Below, in pieces: positions 29,751 through 38,366 of a stretch of 64,000 nt of DNA. The translations under genes were made by a program, and so were the position numbers. Source of the DNA: Maribacter sp. (GTDB lineage Bacteria; Bacteroidota; Bacteroidia; Flavobacteriales; Flavobacteriaceae); contig DRFI01000023.1 of assembly GCA_011050675.1 (NCBI GenBank), positions 518,079-582,078 on the forward strand, given 5' to 3'. Each line of letters begins with the position of its first letter. Within the stretch, counting starts at the first letter, position 1. A model generated the notes under the pieces. It searched no databases. It was not told the DNA's origin and was given only the letters and a program-made list of their open reading frames with translations.

Positions 29751-29790
29751 AAAATTTAATTTATCCTGATATGTGATATCTTGGAAATAA

Positions 29791-29807
29791 AACAAAAAGC
29801 TTTTGTT
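29791..29807. repeat. short AT-rich inverted repeat downstream of the hydrolase gene
   Basis: AACAAAA and TTTTGTT arms around AGC. On the minus strand it is followed by TTTTATTT, so it may be a weak terminator for the satD-DUF3307-hydrolase transcript. Confidence 0.4.
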
Positions 29808-29835
29808 ATGATGTAATTTGACAAAAAGATAATCT

Positions 29836-30624
29836 CTATTCTAAAAATTGTAGAACGGAATTAGAGAAACCTTTTGTTTTATATGTACCATTATGATCAC
29901 CGGGAACTCTAATCAATTTTCCGTTCTCAAATGTATTACGTAATTCTTCTGCACTACCATTATCCGAATCTTCATCTCCGCAAATTACAAGTACTGCTAT
30001 CTTAATTTTATTTAAGTCTTCTACAGATGTTACCGGCTGGTATTTTTGTTGCAAATGAAGTGACCGTAAATCTGCTTTAATAGATTTTGCATAGTCAACA
30101 GCGCCTTTCGTTATTTCATCTACATCACCCTTAAAAGCTTTTGCGAACATTATTCTCCTGTCCCAATTAGGGTTCGTAAAATCTATACCCATACCACCTA
30201 ATACCGCTTTTGTAACTCTAGCATCTTCGGTTAATAATTTTGCCAAAACAATACTTCCTCTTGAGTAGCCTATTGCTTTATAAGACTCCATATTTAAATG
30301 ATTCATTAATAAAATCAAATCTTTTACCTCTGTATTGTCTTTATAAGCTATATCTGTTTGCGGTTTATCAGAATCTCCATTGCCTCGCATATCTGGTATA
30401 ATTACGCGATATCCAGAATCAAGTAAATCTTGCTTTAAAGCTGTTTTCTCCCATGATTTTCTAGAATTTATAAATCCATGAAGTAATAATACAGGTTCTC
30501 CATCTCCTTCATCTGTGTAGATTATATGCACGCCATCAAAAGATTCGAATTCACCTACTTGAGAAGTTACCGTCGAAGCGAATAACAACAACCCCAACCA
30601 GAGAAAAAAATACTTTTTTACCAT
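29836..30624 (-). CDS. exported alpha/beta hydrolase
   Basis: A 262-residue alpha/beta-hydrolase fold enzyme with a signal peptide (FFLWLGLLLFASTVTSQ), so it acts outside the cytoplasm. The oxyanion-hole HG is in LLLHGF, the nucleophile elbow is GYSRGS with Ser121, the acid is probably Asp217 or Asp219 in CGDEDSD, and His244 in PGDHNG completes the triad. The substrate (ester, lactone or epoxide) cannot be predicted. It starts 10 bases after the DUF3307 stop on the same strand and probably shares the satD transcript. Confidence 0.9.
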   Translation of the reverse strand: MVKKYFFLWLGLLLFASTVTSQVGEFESFDGVHIIYTDEGDGEPVLLLHGFINSRKSWEKTALKQDLLDSGYRVIIPDMRGNGDSDKPQTDIAYKDNTEVKDLILLMNHLNMESYKAIGYSRGSIVLAKLLTEDARVTKAVLGGMGIDFTNPNWDRRIMFAKAFKGDVDEITKGAVDYAKSIKADLRSLHLQQKYQPVTSVEDLNKIKIAVLVICGDEDSDNGSAEELRNTFENGKLIRVPGDHNGTYKTKGFSNSVLQFLE

Positions 30625-30634
30625 TGTAAATTAT

Positions 30635-31330
30635 TTAGGAAATGTAAAGGAGTCCCGCTAGAATAGCCATACCAAAACTAACCAAAGTACCAATTAAAAT
30701 ATACTCTGTTAGCTTTCTATTATTTCGTTCTTTAAGATCGTTGAATCTAAAAACAGATTTAGCAGCTATCAACAACCCGATAACTTCCCACCTACCAATT
30801 ACTATAAATATCAACACAAATAAGCGTTCAATAATCCCAATGTATTTACCAGCATTAGGTAATGATTTATGATCTGTCTCTATCTGATTGGACATACCTT
30901 CTAATACTTGACCCATAATAATTGACGCTGGGTAGGTTACAAAAACAATTGCCGTTACTAAATACCAATCTAAATTTTCGAAAAGAGATAAGGTATGAGT
31001 GTATAGATCCGAATAAAATGCGCAGCAATAGATAACCAGAATATGAAGTATTTGATCTATAAAAAATGGAATACTCTTATTCTTAAACATTTCATTAGCA
31101 TACAACTTTAATATATCTATAGCTAAATGGGTAATTGCCACTACAAAGGCAATTTTCCATAAAGACAAATCCCATAGTAAAAGCATGTACAAAGCAAAAT
31201 GCAGTAGTACATGTAGATATAAATATTTGGATGTTATTTTATTTGATTGTTTATGAAGTACCCATTTTCTTGGTTGTAAAACAAAGTCTCCTATTAGATG
31301 ACCCAGCACTAGTTTTATGAAAATCAACAT
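30635..31330 (-). CDS. DUF3307 family membrane protein
   Basis: A 231-residue polytopic membrane protein with about six helices. The N-terminal motif GHLIGDFVLQPRKW and the later THLAIDILKLY are the conserved polar features of DUF3307. His, Asp and the repeated HL/GD pairs within the membrane suggest a metal site or catalytic role, but the function is not known. It starts 2 bases after the satD stop, so it is coupled to that regulator. The satD-DUF3307 pairing recurs in distant bacteria, from memory. Confidence 0.85.
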   Translation of the reverse strand: MLIFIKLVLGHLIGDFVLQPRKWVLHKQSNKITSKYLYLHVLLHFALYMLLLWDLSLWKIAFVVAITHLAIDILKLYANEMFKNKSIPFFIDQILHILVIYCCAFYSDLYTHTLSLFENLDWYLVTAIVFVTYPASIIMGQVLEGMSNQIETDHKSLPNAGKYIGIIERLFVLIFIVIGRWEVIGLLIAAKSVFRFNDLKERNNRKLTEYILIGTLVSFGMAILAGLLYIS

Positions 31331-31332
31331 AT

Positions 31333-31938
31333 TTATTTTACTATAATTAATTCTTTATAATATGATAATACATCTAATACTAGATCTAATCTTGCTCTTT
31401 TTAAACGTTGACTTACAGCAGATTGCTTTATCCCCAATCTTTGTGCTATTTCTTTCTGTGAAAATTGTGGATAGTCAAGTGCCAATGTTACAATCTCTGC
31501 TGAAACTACACTCCAATCATCCATAAAATCTAATGCTAAACGTAACATTAAATTTAATGTACGGTCATTACCCGTATCTCCGGTAGCAATACTGAGATTT
31601 ACTTTGCTTTCCTTTAAGGTTTCAAAATTACGCCCTGATCTTTGATAAGCAGGACCATTAGATTCTGTTACCCCAGTGCCTATATATGTTTCTAGACCAA
31701 TACCAACACCCATTCTAACATCTAACCCCTTAATAGATTTCAACATAGCCTTAATACGTATAGCCGTAAACAAAGCATTTTTTTCAGTAACCTTTAACTG
31801 GAACTCATCTCCACGATAAATTTCCCAATTCATTGGGGATGCCCCAAATTGGTTGAAGTAATTCTTTAATAAATCAATCCATTGAGAACTTGGATGATCT
31901 TCAGAATTAATAATGTCTCCAGTGATTATCGCTATCAT
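31333..31938 (-). CDS. SatD family protein: cyclase-like N-terminal domain with C-terminal helix-turn-helix
   Basis: A 201-residue protein of the SatD family, named from the streptococcal satCDE acid-tolerance locus. The N-terminal part has ITGDIINS (residues 5-12), RGDEF (42-46), RMGVGIG (75-81) and GPAYQRSGR (95-103). The order resembles class III cyclase/GGDEF folds, with metal-binding Asp8 and Asp44, though identity is low and catalysis is unproven. The C-terminus (about 158-182, FSQKEIAQRLGIKQSAVSQRLKRAR) is a clear helix-turn-helix of the sigma-4/MarR style. Two identical inverted repeats lie upstream and could be its operators. Coupled to DUF3307 at 2-base spacing. Confidence 0.85.
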   Translation of the reverse strand: MIAIITGDIINSEDHPSSQWIDLLKNYFNQFGASPMNWEIYRGDEFQLKVTEKNALFTAIRIKAMLKSIKGLDVRMGVGIGLETYIGTGVTESNGPAYQRSGRNFETLKESKVNLSIATGDTGNDRTLNLMLRLALDFMDDWSVVSAEIVTLALDYPQFSQKEIAQRLGIKQSAVSQRLKRARLDLVLDVLSYYKELIIVK

Positions 31939-31941
31939 TAT

Positions 31942-31961
31942 TATTAGTTATTACGCTAATA
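31942..31961. promoter_or_regulatory. putative SatD operator, proximal copy
   Basis: TATTAG, 8-base spacer, CTAATA. It begins 4 bases upstream of the satD start codon. An extra CTAAT half-site lies at 31976-31980 between the two copies. Confidence 0.6.
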
Positions 31962-31997
31962 TATTAAATTATAAGCTAATTCAATAATATTTTTAAA

Positions 31998-32017
31998 TAT
32001 TAGCACAAATACTAATA
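31998..32017. promoter_or_regulatory. putative SatD operator, distal copy
   Basis: Same architecture as the proximal copy, TATTAG-N8-CTAATA, with arms extending to 7 bp (ATATTAG/CTAATAT). Its minus-strand spacer contains TAGTATTTG, close to the -7 element TAnnTTTG, so a bound protein would block the promoter. The copies are 56 bases apart centre to centre. Confidence 0.6.
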
Positions 32018-32036
32018 TAGTTGAAAGTAATACTTT

Positions 32037-32489
32037 CTAGAACCAGCGCCTTGTTAAGATACAATAATCTTTAAAGGAACGCCCAAATTTTTCTAAGAGA
32101 ATTCGTTCTTCTGGAATAATTTGAAAACGATTCATATACCCCACAAACAAAGCAGCAATCAATGTATTAAAAGCATTTCCTAAAATAACACCTAAAGCTA
32201 ACAAAATCAACAGCAAAGACAAATACATTGGATTGCGAGAAAACTTAAAAATACCGCCAACTACTAAATTAGAAGCCTTACCTGGTTTTGTTGGATTTAT
32301 AGTAGTTTTTGCTCTACCAAACTGCAATAGCGCCAGTATAGCAATTAATACACCCAAGCCTACTAAAATTTTGGCAAGCAACATTCTTCCAAAAAAATCA
32401 AAATAACCAATTGGTAGAAATTCTGCCAATAAATACATCATCAATCCAAAACATACAAACACTAAAGCTGGTGGTACTTTTAATTCCAT
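32037..32489 (-). CDS. isoprenylcysteine carboxylmethyltransferase-like membrane methyltransferase
   Basis: A 150-residue membrane protein with four helices. The C-terminal part holds the SAM-binding pattern of the ICMT/PEMT group: KFSRNPMYLSLLLILLALG, then PEERILLEKFGRSFKDYC. In bacteria such proteins methylate lipids, isoprenoids or small phenols; the substrate here is unknown. The gene ends 20 bases from the distal satD operator, so its transcript may run towards satD, and it is divergent from rdgB. Confidence 0.85.
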   Translation of the reverse strand: MELKVPPALVFVCFGLMMYLLAEFLPIGYFDFFGRMLLAKILVGLGVLIAILALLQFGRAKTTINPTKPGKASNLVVGGIFKFSRNPMYLSLLLILLALGVILGNAFNTLIAALFVGYMNRFQIIPEERILLEKFGRSFKDYCILTRRWF

Positions 32490-32502
32490 TTTATAAAATT
32501 AC

Positions 32503-32510
32503 TACTTTTG
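32503..32510 (+). promoter_or_regulatory. predicted -7 element of rdgB
   Basis: TACTTTTG, exact to TAnnTTTG and 38 bases before the rdgB ATG. A TTTT at 32478-32481 is a poor -33 candidate. Confidence 0.5.
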
Positions 32511-32548
32511 ATAATGTAAATTAACAAACCAAATTCCAAATTGTTAGT

Positions 32549-33142
32549 ATGAAGCTTGTATTTGCCACACATAACCCCAATAAATCAAAAGAAGTTCAAC
32601 AATTGGTTCCTAGCCAAATAGAACTAATAAATTTAGAAACTATAGGCTGCACAACAGATATACCCGAAACAGCAAATACACTTGAAGGAAATGCAAAACT
32701 AAAGGCCGATTTTGTAACAAATAACTACCAACTATCATGTTTTGCTGATGACACAGGTCTTCTAGTTAATTCACTTAATGGTGAACCAGGTGTGTATTCT
32801 GCGCGATATGCCGGTACGCAGGCAGATTCAAATGCCAATATGGATAAGTTATTAGCTAACTTAAGCAGCAAAAAAGATAGGTCAGCTTACTTCAAAACTG
32901 TAATCGCTTTAAACCTAAATGGTAAAACACATATATTTGAAGGCAAAATAGAAGGAGTAATTACAGTAAATAAAAGAGGTGAAAATGGTTTTGGATACGA
33001 TCCAATCTTTCAACCAAATGGATACGAAGAAACATTTGCCGAGCTACCATTATCAATTAAAAACAAAATTAGCCACCGCGCAAAGGCGTTCAAAAAATTG
33101 ATAACATACTTAAATAGTATTCATGTTACAGGAGAAAAATAA
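32549..33142 (+). CDS. rdgB: non-canonical purine NTP pyrophosphatase (RdgB/HAM1)
   Basis: Hydrolyses dITP, ITP and XTP to monophosphates, keeping deaminated purines out of nucleic acids. The 197-residue length is typical. The N-terminal substrate motif FATHNPNKSKEV, the SCFADDTGL segment with catalytic Asp, GEPGVYSARYAG and the C-terminal ISHRAKAFKKL are all present. It overlaps the DUF4337 gene by 20 bases. Confidence 0.96.
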   Translation: MKLVFATHNPNKSKEVQQLVPSQIELINLETIGCTTDIPETANTLEGNAKLKADFVTNNYQLSCFADDTGLLVNSLNGEPGVYSARYAGTQADSNANMDKLLANLSSKKDRSAYFKTVIALNLNGKTHIFEGKIEGVITVNKRGENGFGYDPIFQPNGYEETFAELPLSIKNKISHRAKAFKKLITYLNSIHVTGEK

Positions 33143-33767
33143 AGGAGAAACAGTAGTTGTATCGGTTGCATCAGAACGTGCAGAAGCTATCGGGGGTGTA
33201 CTCATTGCAATATTCGCCGCTCTTATGGCAATATCGCAAATGGTAAATGGCGAATTGGAAGAAGAAATGATGATTGCACATAACAATGTAGTAAGCTACT
33301 CCAACTGGTATCAATCTAAAAGTATCAAAGAAAGTTTAAAAGAAGGTGAGCTAGATTACCTGAAAGCCTTAATTGAAAGCGGCATCGTTACGGAAGGAAA
33401 AAAATCGATAATAGAACAAAAAATAGCTGAAGTAGGAGAAAAAATAATCAAATACGAATCAGAAAAAACAGAAATCTTATTAGGTTCTGACCATGTAGGT
33501 AAAGAAAACTGGGTGCAAGATATTGAAGGAGAAATGGGTATAATTACTGGCGTTAAAGAATGGGAAAGATTGACGAAGTCTTATGACTACGCTACCAAAA
33601 GATTCGATTATGCGTTACTATTTTTTCAAATTTGTATCGTGCTAGGTGCTGTTTGTATAATCATTTACGACAACCCTAGGCTTCAAAAAGGATTAATTGT
33701 GCTAATGATTATCTTTGGTATTACTGGCGCATCCCTTTCTATATATGGCTATTTACTAGCACCATAG
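33123..33767 (+). CDS. DUF4337 family membrane protein
   Basis: A 214-residue protein with an N-terminal membrane helix (about 22-38, IGGVLIAIFAALMAISQMV), a long charged helical region and two membrane helices near the C-terminus (about 162-180 and 187-208). The conserved segment NNVVSYSNWYQSKSIKESLKE is the DUF4337 hallmark. Function unknown. Translation is probably coupled to rdgB because of the 20-base overlap. In related bacteria these genes are not always together, so a common role is not implied. Confidence 0.82.
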   Translation: MLQEKNKGETVVVSVASERAEAIGGVLIAIFAALMAISQMVNGELEEEMMIAHNNVVSYSNWYQSKSIKESLKEGELDYLKALIESGIVTEGKKSIIEQKIAEVGEKIIKYESEKTEILLGSDHVGKENWVQDIEGEMGIITGVKEWERLTKSYDYATKRFDYALLFFQICIVLGAVCIIIYDNPRLQKGLIVLMIIFGITGASLSIYGYLLAP

Positions 33768-33808
33768 TATTACTTTCCAATAAATTATACTGATTCAATT
33801 ATTCGCAG

Positions 33809-33816
33809 TACCTTTG
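33809..33816 (+). promoter_or_regulatory. predicted -7 element of the DEAD-box helicase promoter
   Basis: TACCTTTG, exact to TAnnTTTG. Transcription from it gives a leader of about 100 bases before ATG 33926, which carries ACGATAATCG at 33875-33884. Confidence 0.55.
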
Positions 33817-33925
33817 CCGCTTAATTAACGCCGCTAGTATAGCATGTGTTGCCCTGAGTCTAAATAGGTTATATACGATAATCGCTCTATGCAACATTCA
33901 TATTTGCGATTTAGTATAACATATT

Positions 33926-35770
33926 ATGACAAAGTTTGAAGCACTAGGACTGCAAAAGTCTTTATTAGATGCTATTACTGATATGGGTTTTGAAACCCCT
34001 TCAGAAGTTCAAGAAAAAGCAATCCCTATTTTATTGGAAGGTGAAACCGACTTGGTTGCCTTAGCGCAGACAGGTACAGGTAAAACTGCTGCATTCGGTT
34101 TTCCATTAATTCAGAAAATTGATAGCAATAGCAGAACCACACAAGGTTTAATTCTTTCTCCTACTCGTGAGCTTTGCTTACAGATTACGAAAGAAATGCA
34201 AGCGTATTCTAAATACGAACGTAATATTAATGTAGTTGCCATTTATGGTGGTGCTAGTATTACAGACCAAGCAAGACAGATTAAAAAAGGTGCACAAATT
34301 ATTGTTGCTACACCTGGTCGAATGAAAGATATGATCAGTAGACGTCTTGTCGATATTTCTAATATAGATTACTGTATATTAGATGAGGCAGATGAAATGC
34401 TGAACATGGGCTTCATGGAAGATATTAAAGATATCCTTTCTGGTACGCCTGATGAAAAATCTACATGGTTGTTCTCTGCAACTATGCCAAGAGAAGTGGC
34501 CACTATTGCCAAAAAATTTATGCACTCTCCACAAGAAATAACTGTGGGAGCAAAAAACTCTGGAGCATCAACTGTACAACATGAATATTATGTTGTTGGC
34601 GGTAGAGATCGTTATCCAGCTTTAAAGAGATTGGCAGATACTAATCCAGATATATTTTCAGTTATTTTCTGTAGAACAAAACGTGATACACAAAAGGTTG
34701 CTGAGAATTTAATTGAAGATGGTTATAATGCAGGAGCTTTACACGGAGATTTGAGTCAGAACCAGAGAGATTTGGTAATGAACTCTTTCCGTAAAAGACA
34801 AATTCAAATGCTTGTAGCTACTGATGTTGCTGCACGTGGAATTGATGTTGATGATATTACTCACGTAATCAATTATCAATTGCCCGATGAAATTGAAACA
34901 TATACGCACCGTAGTGGTCGAACAGGTAGAGCTGGTAAATCTGGTATTTCTATGGTTCTTATTACACGTAGCGAACAACGCAAGATTAGAGCTATTGAAA
35001 CTAAAATCAATCAAAAATTTGAATTGAAAAAAGTTCCTTCGGGAATGGAGATTTGTGGTATTCAATTACATCACTTAGCTAATAAAATAAAAGATACTGA
35101 AACTAATTCTGACGTTGACGGTTATTTACCTGAAATTAATGAGATTTTAGAAGGTATTGATCGCGAGGAATTAATAAAGAAATTGATTTCTGCAGAATTC
35201 ACAAGATTCTCTAACTACTATAACAAGTCTAAGGATTTAAATTCTTCTGACAGTGGTAGAGATAGAGAAAGAAGTGATGACAGAAGAGGTGGCGAAATAC
35301 CAACTAGTGGTGCAGTTCGCTACTTTGTAAATGTTGGCGAAAGAGACGGTTACGACTGGATGTCCTTAAAAGACTTCATTAGAGATACTGTTGGTTTAGG
35401 TCAAGAAGATGTATTTAAAGTAGATGTTAAAGAAAGTTTTTCTTTCTTTAATACAGAGTCGGAAGTTACACAACAGATTCTAGAAAAATTCACTGAATTT
35501 AAAGTTGACGGTCGTTTTGTAAACGTTGAAGTTTCTAAAAACCCCGGTGGTGGTGGTGGTGGAAATCGCAGAAGCGGCGGAAGCGGTTTTGGCGGAGGCT
35601 TTAAAGGAAAAAGAAGTAGCAGTGGCGGAAGAAGAGATGATGACCGCGGTGGAAGAGGAAGAAAAGAAGGTAGCTCTGAGTCAAAAGGACGAAGACGAGA
35701 TAGAAGTGAATCTAGCTCACCTAACTCAGGAAAACGACGCACTACCAAAAGAAAAGGAGATTTCTTTTAG
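33926..35770 (+). CDS. DEAD-box RNA helicase with C-terminal RNA-binding domain and RGG-rich tail
   Basis: ATP-dependent RNA remodelling enzyme related to DeaD/CsdA. The Q motif, Walker A AQTGTGKT, ILDEADEML, the FSATMP motif and HRSGRTGRAG of the helicase core lie in residues 1-370. A DbpA-type RNA-binding domain (GAVRYFVNVGERDGYDWMSLKDFI onward) covers about 470-540. The remaining 70 residues are a Gly/Arg/Ser/Lys-rich disordered tail. Such enzymes aid ribosome assembly and cold growth. The long leader may carry temperature-dependent control, as for cold-shock genes elsewhere, which is inference. Confidence 0.95.
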   Translation: MTKFEALGLQKSLLDAITDMGFETPSEVQEKAIPILLEGETDLVALAQTGTGKTAAFGFPLIQKIDSNSRTTQGLILSPTRELCLQITKEMQAYSKYERNINVVAIYGGASITDQARQIKKGAQIIVATPGRMKDMISRRLVDISNIDYCILDEADEMLNMGFMEDIKDILSGTPDEKSTWLFSATMPREVATIAKKFMHSPQEITVGAKNSGASTVQHEYYVVGGRDRYPALKRLADTNPDIFSVIFCRTKRDTQKVAENLIEDGYNAGALHGDLSQNQRDLVMNSFRKRQIQMLVATDVAARGIDVDDITHVINYQLPDEIETYTHRSGRTGRAGKSGISMVLITRSEQRKIRAIETKINQKFELKKVPSGMEICGIQLHHLANKIKDTETNSDVDGYLPEINEILEGIDREELIKKLISAEFTRFSNYYNKSKDLNSSDSGRDRERSDDRRGGEIPTSGAVRYFVNVGERDGYDWMSLKDFIRDTVGLGQEDVFKVDVKESFSFFNTESEVTQQILEKFTEFKVDGRFVNVEVSKNPGGGGGGNRRSGGSGFGGGFKGKRSSSGGRRDDDRGGRGRKEGSSESKGRRRDRSESSSPNSGKRRTTKRKGDFF

Positions 35771-35783
35771 TTAATTGTATATT

Positions 35784-35810
35784 AAAAATACGCTTCGGCG
35801 TATTTTTTTT
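35784..35810 (+). terminator. rho-independent terminator of the helicase gene
   Basis: AAAATACGC, a TTCG tetraloop, GCGTATTTT and a T run. Confidence 0.93.
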
Positions 35811-35843
35811 GTTTTGTTTGCATCCTAATTACGCGTCAGTACA

Positions 35844-36614
35844 ATGAGATATCTTTTATCGCTTACAATTTTGTTCGTTTCATTTATAGGTTTATCACAA
35901 GAGTCAGAAGAAGGCCAACGCCTTAATGCCATGGTGATAAATGCCCAAACTGACGAACCTCTAGAAAGTGTACATGTTGTTAACCTAAACCAAGTTTTTG
36001 GTACGATTACCAATGAAAAAGGTGAATTTTCAATTGCCGCTGCGGTAAATGACACACTATATTTTTCTTTTCTAGGTTTTAAATCTCAGAAAATTAGGGT
36101 AACGAACGATATGTTCAAATTTAAGGATACAGAAATCGCCTTAACAGAGCTCGCTTATGCTCTTGAAGAAGTTATTGTAAGACCATATCAACTTACTGGC
36201 TACCTTGAAATCGATGTAAAAAATCTACCTATCAACAATGCTTATCAGTACAGTATCTCTGGCTTAGGCGTAAGCTATGAAGGCGGTAACAAAAACCCTA
36301 GTGCTGTTACTAAGGTATTAGGCGCTATTCTTAACCCCGCAGATCTATTACGGAACCTTTTTGGCAAGAAGCCTGCGCAAATGCGCAAGCTTAGACAAAT
36401 GCGAGAAGATGATGATATTCGTAATTTGCTAGCCTCTAAATTTGACAGGGAAACGCTTACAGAATTTCTTCAATTAGAAAAAGTTGATATTCAAGATATT
36501 TTGAACAACTGCAATTATTCAAAATCATTTATTTCTACAGCTAATGATCTTCAGATACTTGATGCAATTAGCAGCTGCTATGAAGAGTACAAAGTTCTTA
36601 ATAGAAAGAAATAA
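35844..36614 (+). CDS. exported protein with carboxypeptidase-like regulatory domain
   Basis: A 256-residue protein with a signal peptide (YLLSLTILFVSFIGLSQ). Residues about 27-110 form the CarboxypepD_reg-like beta-sandwich (LNAMVINAQTDEPLESVHVVNLNQVFGTITNEKGEFSIAA, then FLGFKSQKI) common at the N-terminus of TonB receptors, here without a plug or barrel. The C-terminal half is helical (LRQMREDDDIRNLLASKFDRETLTEFLQLEK) with two Cys. Function is unknown; it may be a periplasmic or surface accessory protein. Separate from the helicase by a terminator and 51 bases from the GH13 gene. Confidence 0.85.
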   Translation: MRYLLSLTILFVSFIGLSQESEEGQRLNAMVINAQTDEPLESVHVVNLNQVFGTITNEKGEFSIAAAVNDTLYFSFLGFKSQKIRVTNDMFKFKDTEIALTELAYALEEVIVRPYQLTGYLEIDVKNLPINNAYQYSISGLGVSYEGGNKNPSAVTKVLGAILNPADLLRNLFGKKPAQMRKLRQMREDDDIRNLLASKFDRETLTEFLQLEKVDIQDILNNCNYSKSFISTANDLQILDAISSCYEEYKVLNRKK

Positions 36615-36665
36615 TATTTTTTAAAACGGAATCCTTGTTATAGTTTTATTGAAAATAACAAGGAA

Positions 36666-38357
36666 ATGAAAAATGTACTCCTACTTGGGCTATTATCTAT
36701 AGTAATAACTTCTTGCCAACCAAAAGGTAAAGACAAGACAGAAAATATAGCTGTAGTTAAGGATACAATCGAAACCCCTAAAAAAAATCCTAATTTTCAA
36801 TGGGAAGCTGCTACGGTATATTTTCTACTTACGGATAGATTTAATAACGCAAATCTAGATAACGACTTAAATTTTGAGCGAGATGAAGAAACTGGAAAAC
36901 TCAGAGGATTCCTAGGTGGTGATATTCAGGGTATTACAGAAAAAATTAAAGATGGTTACTTTTCTGACCTAGGTGTCAATGCCATTTGGTTTACCCCTGT
37001 TGTTGAGCAAATTCATGGAGCAACTGATGAAGGCACAGGTAACACCTATGGATACCATGGATATTGGGCAAAAGACTGGACTGCTCTTGACCCTAATTTT
37101 GGAACCAATAAAGATTTAGATATTTTAATAAAAACAGCACACGAGAATGGTATTCGTATTTTATTGGATGTTGTCTTGAACCACACTGGACCAGTTACTA
37201 ATGAAGATCCTGTATGGCCAGAAGAATGGGTAAGAACCTCCCCTACTTGCGAATTCACCACATACGAGAATACAACAGCCTGCACTTTAGTTGCCAATCT
37301 CCCAGACATACTAACTGAAACTGATGCTGCTGTAAATTTACCAGATGCTTTACTTGCGAAATGGAAAGCAGAAGGCAGACTAAGTGAAGAACTAGATGAA
37401 TTAGAATTATTTTTTGACAGAACTGGCTATCCAAGGGCTCCCCGTTTTTATATTATAAAATGGCTTACCGATTATGTTAACAAATATGGCGTTGATGGTT
37501 TTAGAGTTGATACCGTTAAACATGCCAATGAAAATTCTTGGGCGGAGCTATATAAAGAAGCTTCAATTGCATTTGAACTTTGGAAAAAGAAGAATAAAAA
37601 TAAAGTACTTGATGAAAGTCCGTTTTACATGGTCGGGGAAGTATATAATTACGGAATATCTGGCGGACAGGAATTTGATCTAGGAGATAAAAAAATAAAT
37701 TATTTTGACAACGGGTTTAAAAGTCTAATCAACTTTGAACTAAAAACAGATGCCAACAAAGAATACGAAGCTATTTTTACAAAATACAGCAAGCTGTTAC
37801 ATACCACTTTTAAAGATAAAAGTGTTTTAAACTACCTTACATCTCATGATGATGGGCAACCTTTTGACCAAGATAGAACCAACCCAAAAAGAGCAGCAAA
37901 CGTTCTTTTATTAACCCCAGGAGCTTCACAAATCTATTATGGTGATGAAACTGCAAGAGATTTAACCATTGAAGGTACTGAAGGCGATGCCACACTGCGT
38001 TCTTTTATGAATTGGGAAGAATTAGATACTATTCCAAAAAAACAAGAAACCTTAGCCCACTGGCAAAAACTAGGTACTTTTAGAAACGACCACCCATCTA
38101 TTGGAGCCGGTATTCACAAAAGAATTACAAAAGCTCCTTATGTTTTTAGCAGATATTTCAGTAAAGATAATTTTGTAGATAAGGTAGTAATTGGCTTAGA
38201 TCTGCCGAAGGGCAAAAAATCAATTTCTGTAAAGGGTGTATTTGGCAATGGCACGAAACTGTACGATCGATATTCTGAAATAGAATTAACTGTTGAAAAT
38301 AGTAAAGTTGTTTTAGACAATGAATATGATGTAGCCTTATTAGAACTTATACAATAA
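36666..38357 (+). CDS. GH13 alpha-amylase family lipoprotein
   Basis: Hydrolyses alpha-glucans, probably at the cell surface or in the periplasm: a lipoprotein signal ends at Cys17 (IVITSCQ). The four GH13 regions are intact: DVVLNH (168-173), GFRVDTVKH with nucleophile Asp282, MVGEV with acid/base Glu325 and SHDD with Asp395. The 563-residue length and FFDRTGYP insertion suggest a cyclomaltodextrinase/neopullulanase-like or maltooligosaccharide enzyme rather than a classical secreted amylase; the exact activity is uncertain. No susCD pair or sugar regulator is adjacent. Convergent with the VOC gene. Confidence 0.92.
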   Translation: MKNVLLLGLLSIVITSCQPKGKDKTENIAVVKDTIETPKKNPNFQWEAATVYFLLTDRFNNANLDNDLNFERDEETGKLRGFLGGDIQGITEKIKDGYFSDLGVNAIWFTPVVEQIHGATDEGTGNTYGYHGYWAKDWTALDPNFGTNKDLDILIKTAHENGIRILLDVVLNHTGPVTNEDPVWPEEWVRTSPTCEFTTYENTTACTLVANLPDILTETDAAVNLPDALLAKWKAEGRLSEELDELELFFDRTGYPRAPRFYIIKWLTDYVNKYGVDGFRVDTVKHANENSWAELYKEASIAFELWKKKNKNKVLDESPFYMVGEVYNYGISGGQEFDLGDKKINYFDNGFKSLINFELKTDANKEYEAIFTKYSKLLHTTFKDKSVLNYLTSHDDGQPFDQDRTNPKRAANVLLLTPGASQIYYGDETARDLTIEGTEGDATLRSFMNWEELDTIPKKQETLAHWQKLGTFRNDHPSIGAGIHKRITKAPYVFSRYFSKDNFVDKVVIGLDLPKGKKSISVKGVFGNGTKLYDRYSEIELTVENSKVVLDNEYDVALLELIQ

Positions 38358-38366
38358 AGTAAGAAT

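Noticed and set aside
35401..35748. A Pro/Leu/Ser-rich minus-strand frame opposite the helicase tail
   Set aside because: It is the antisense reading of the Gly/Arg/Ser-rich repeats of the helicase C-terminus; the low complexity explains its length.
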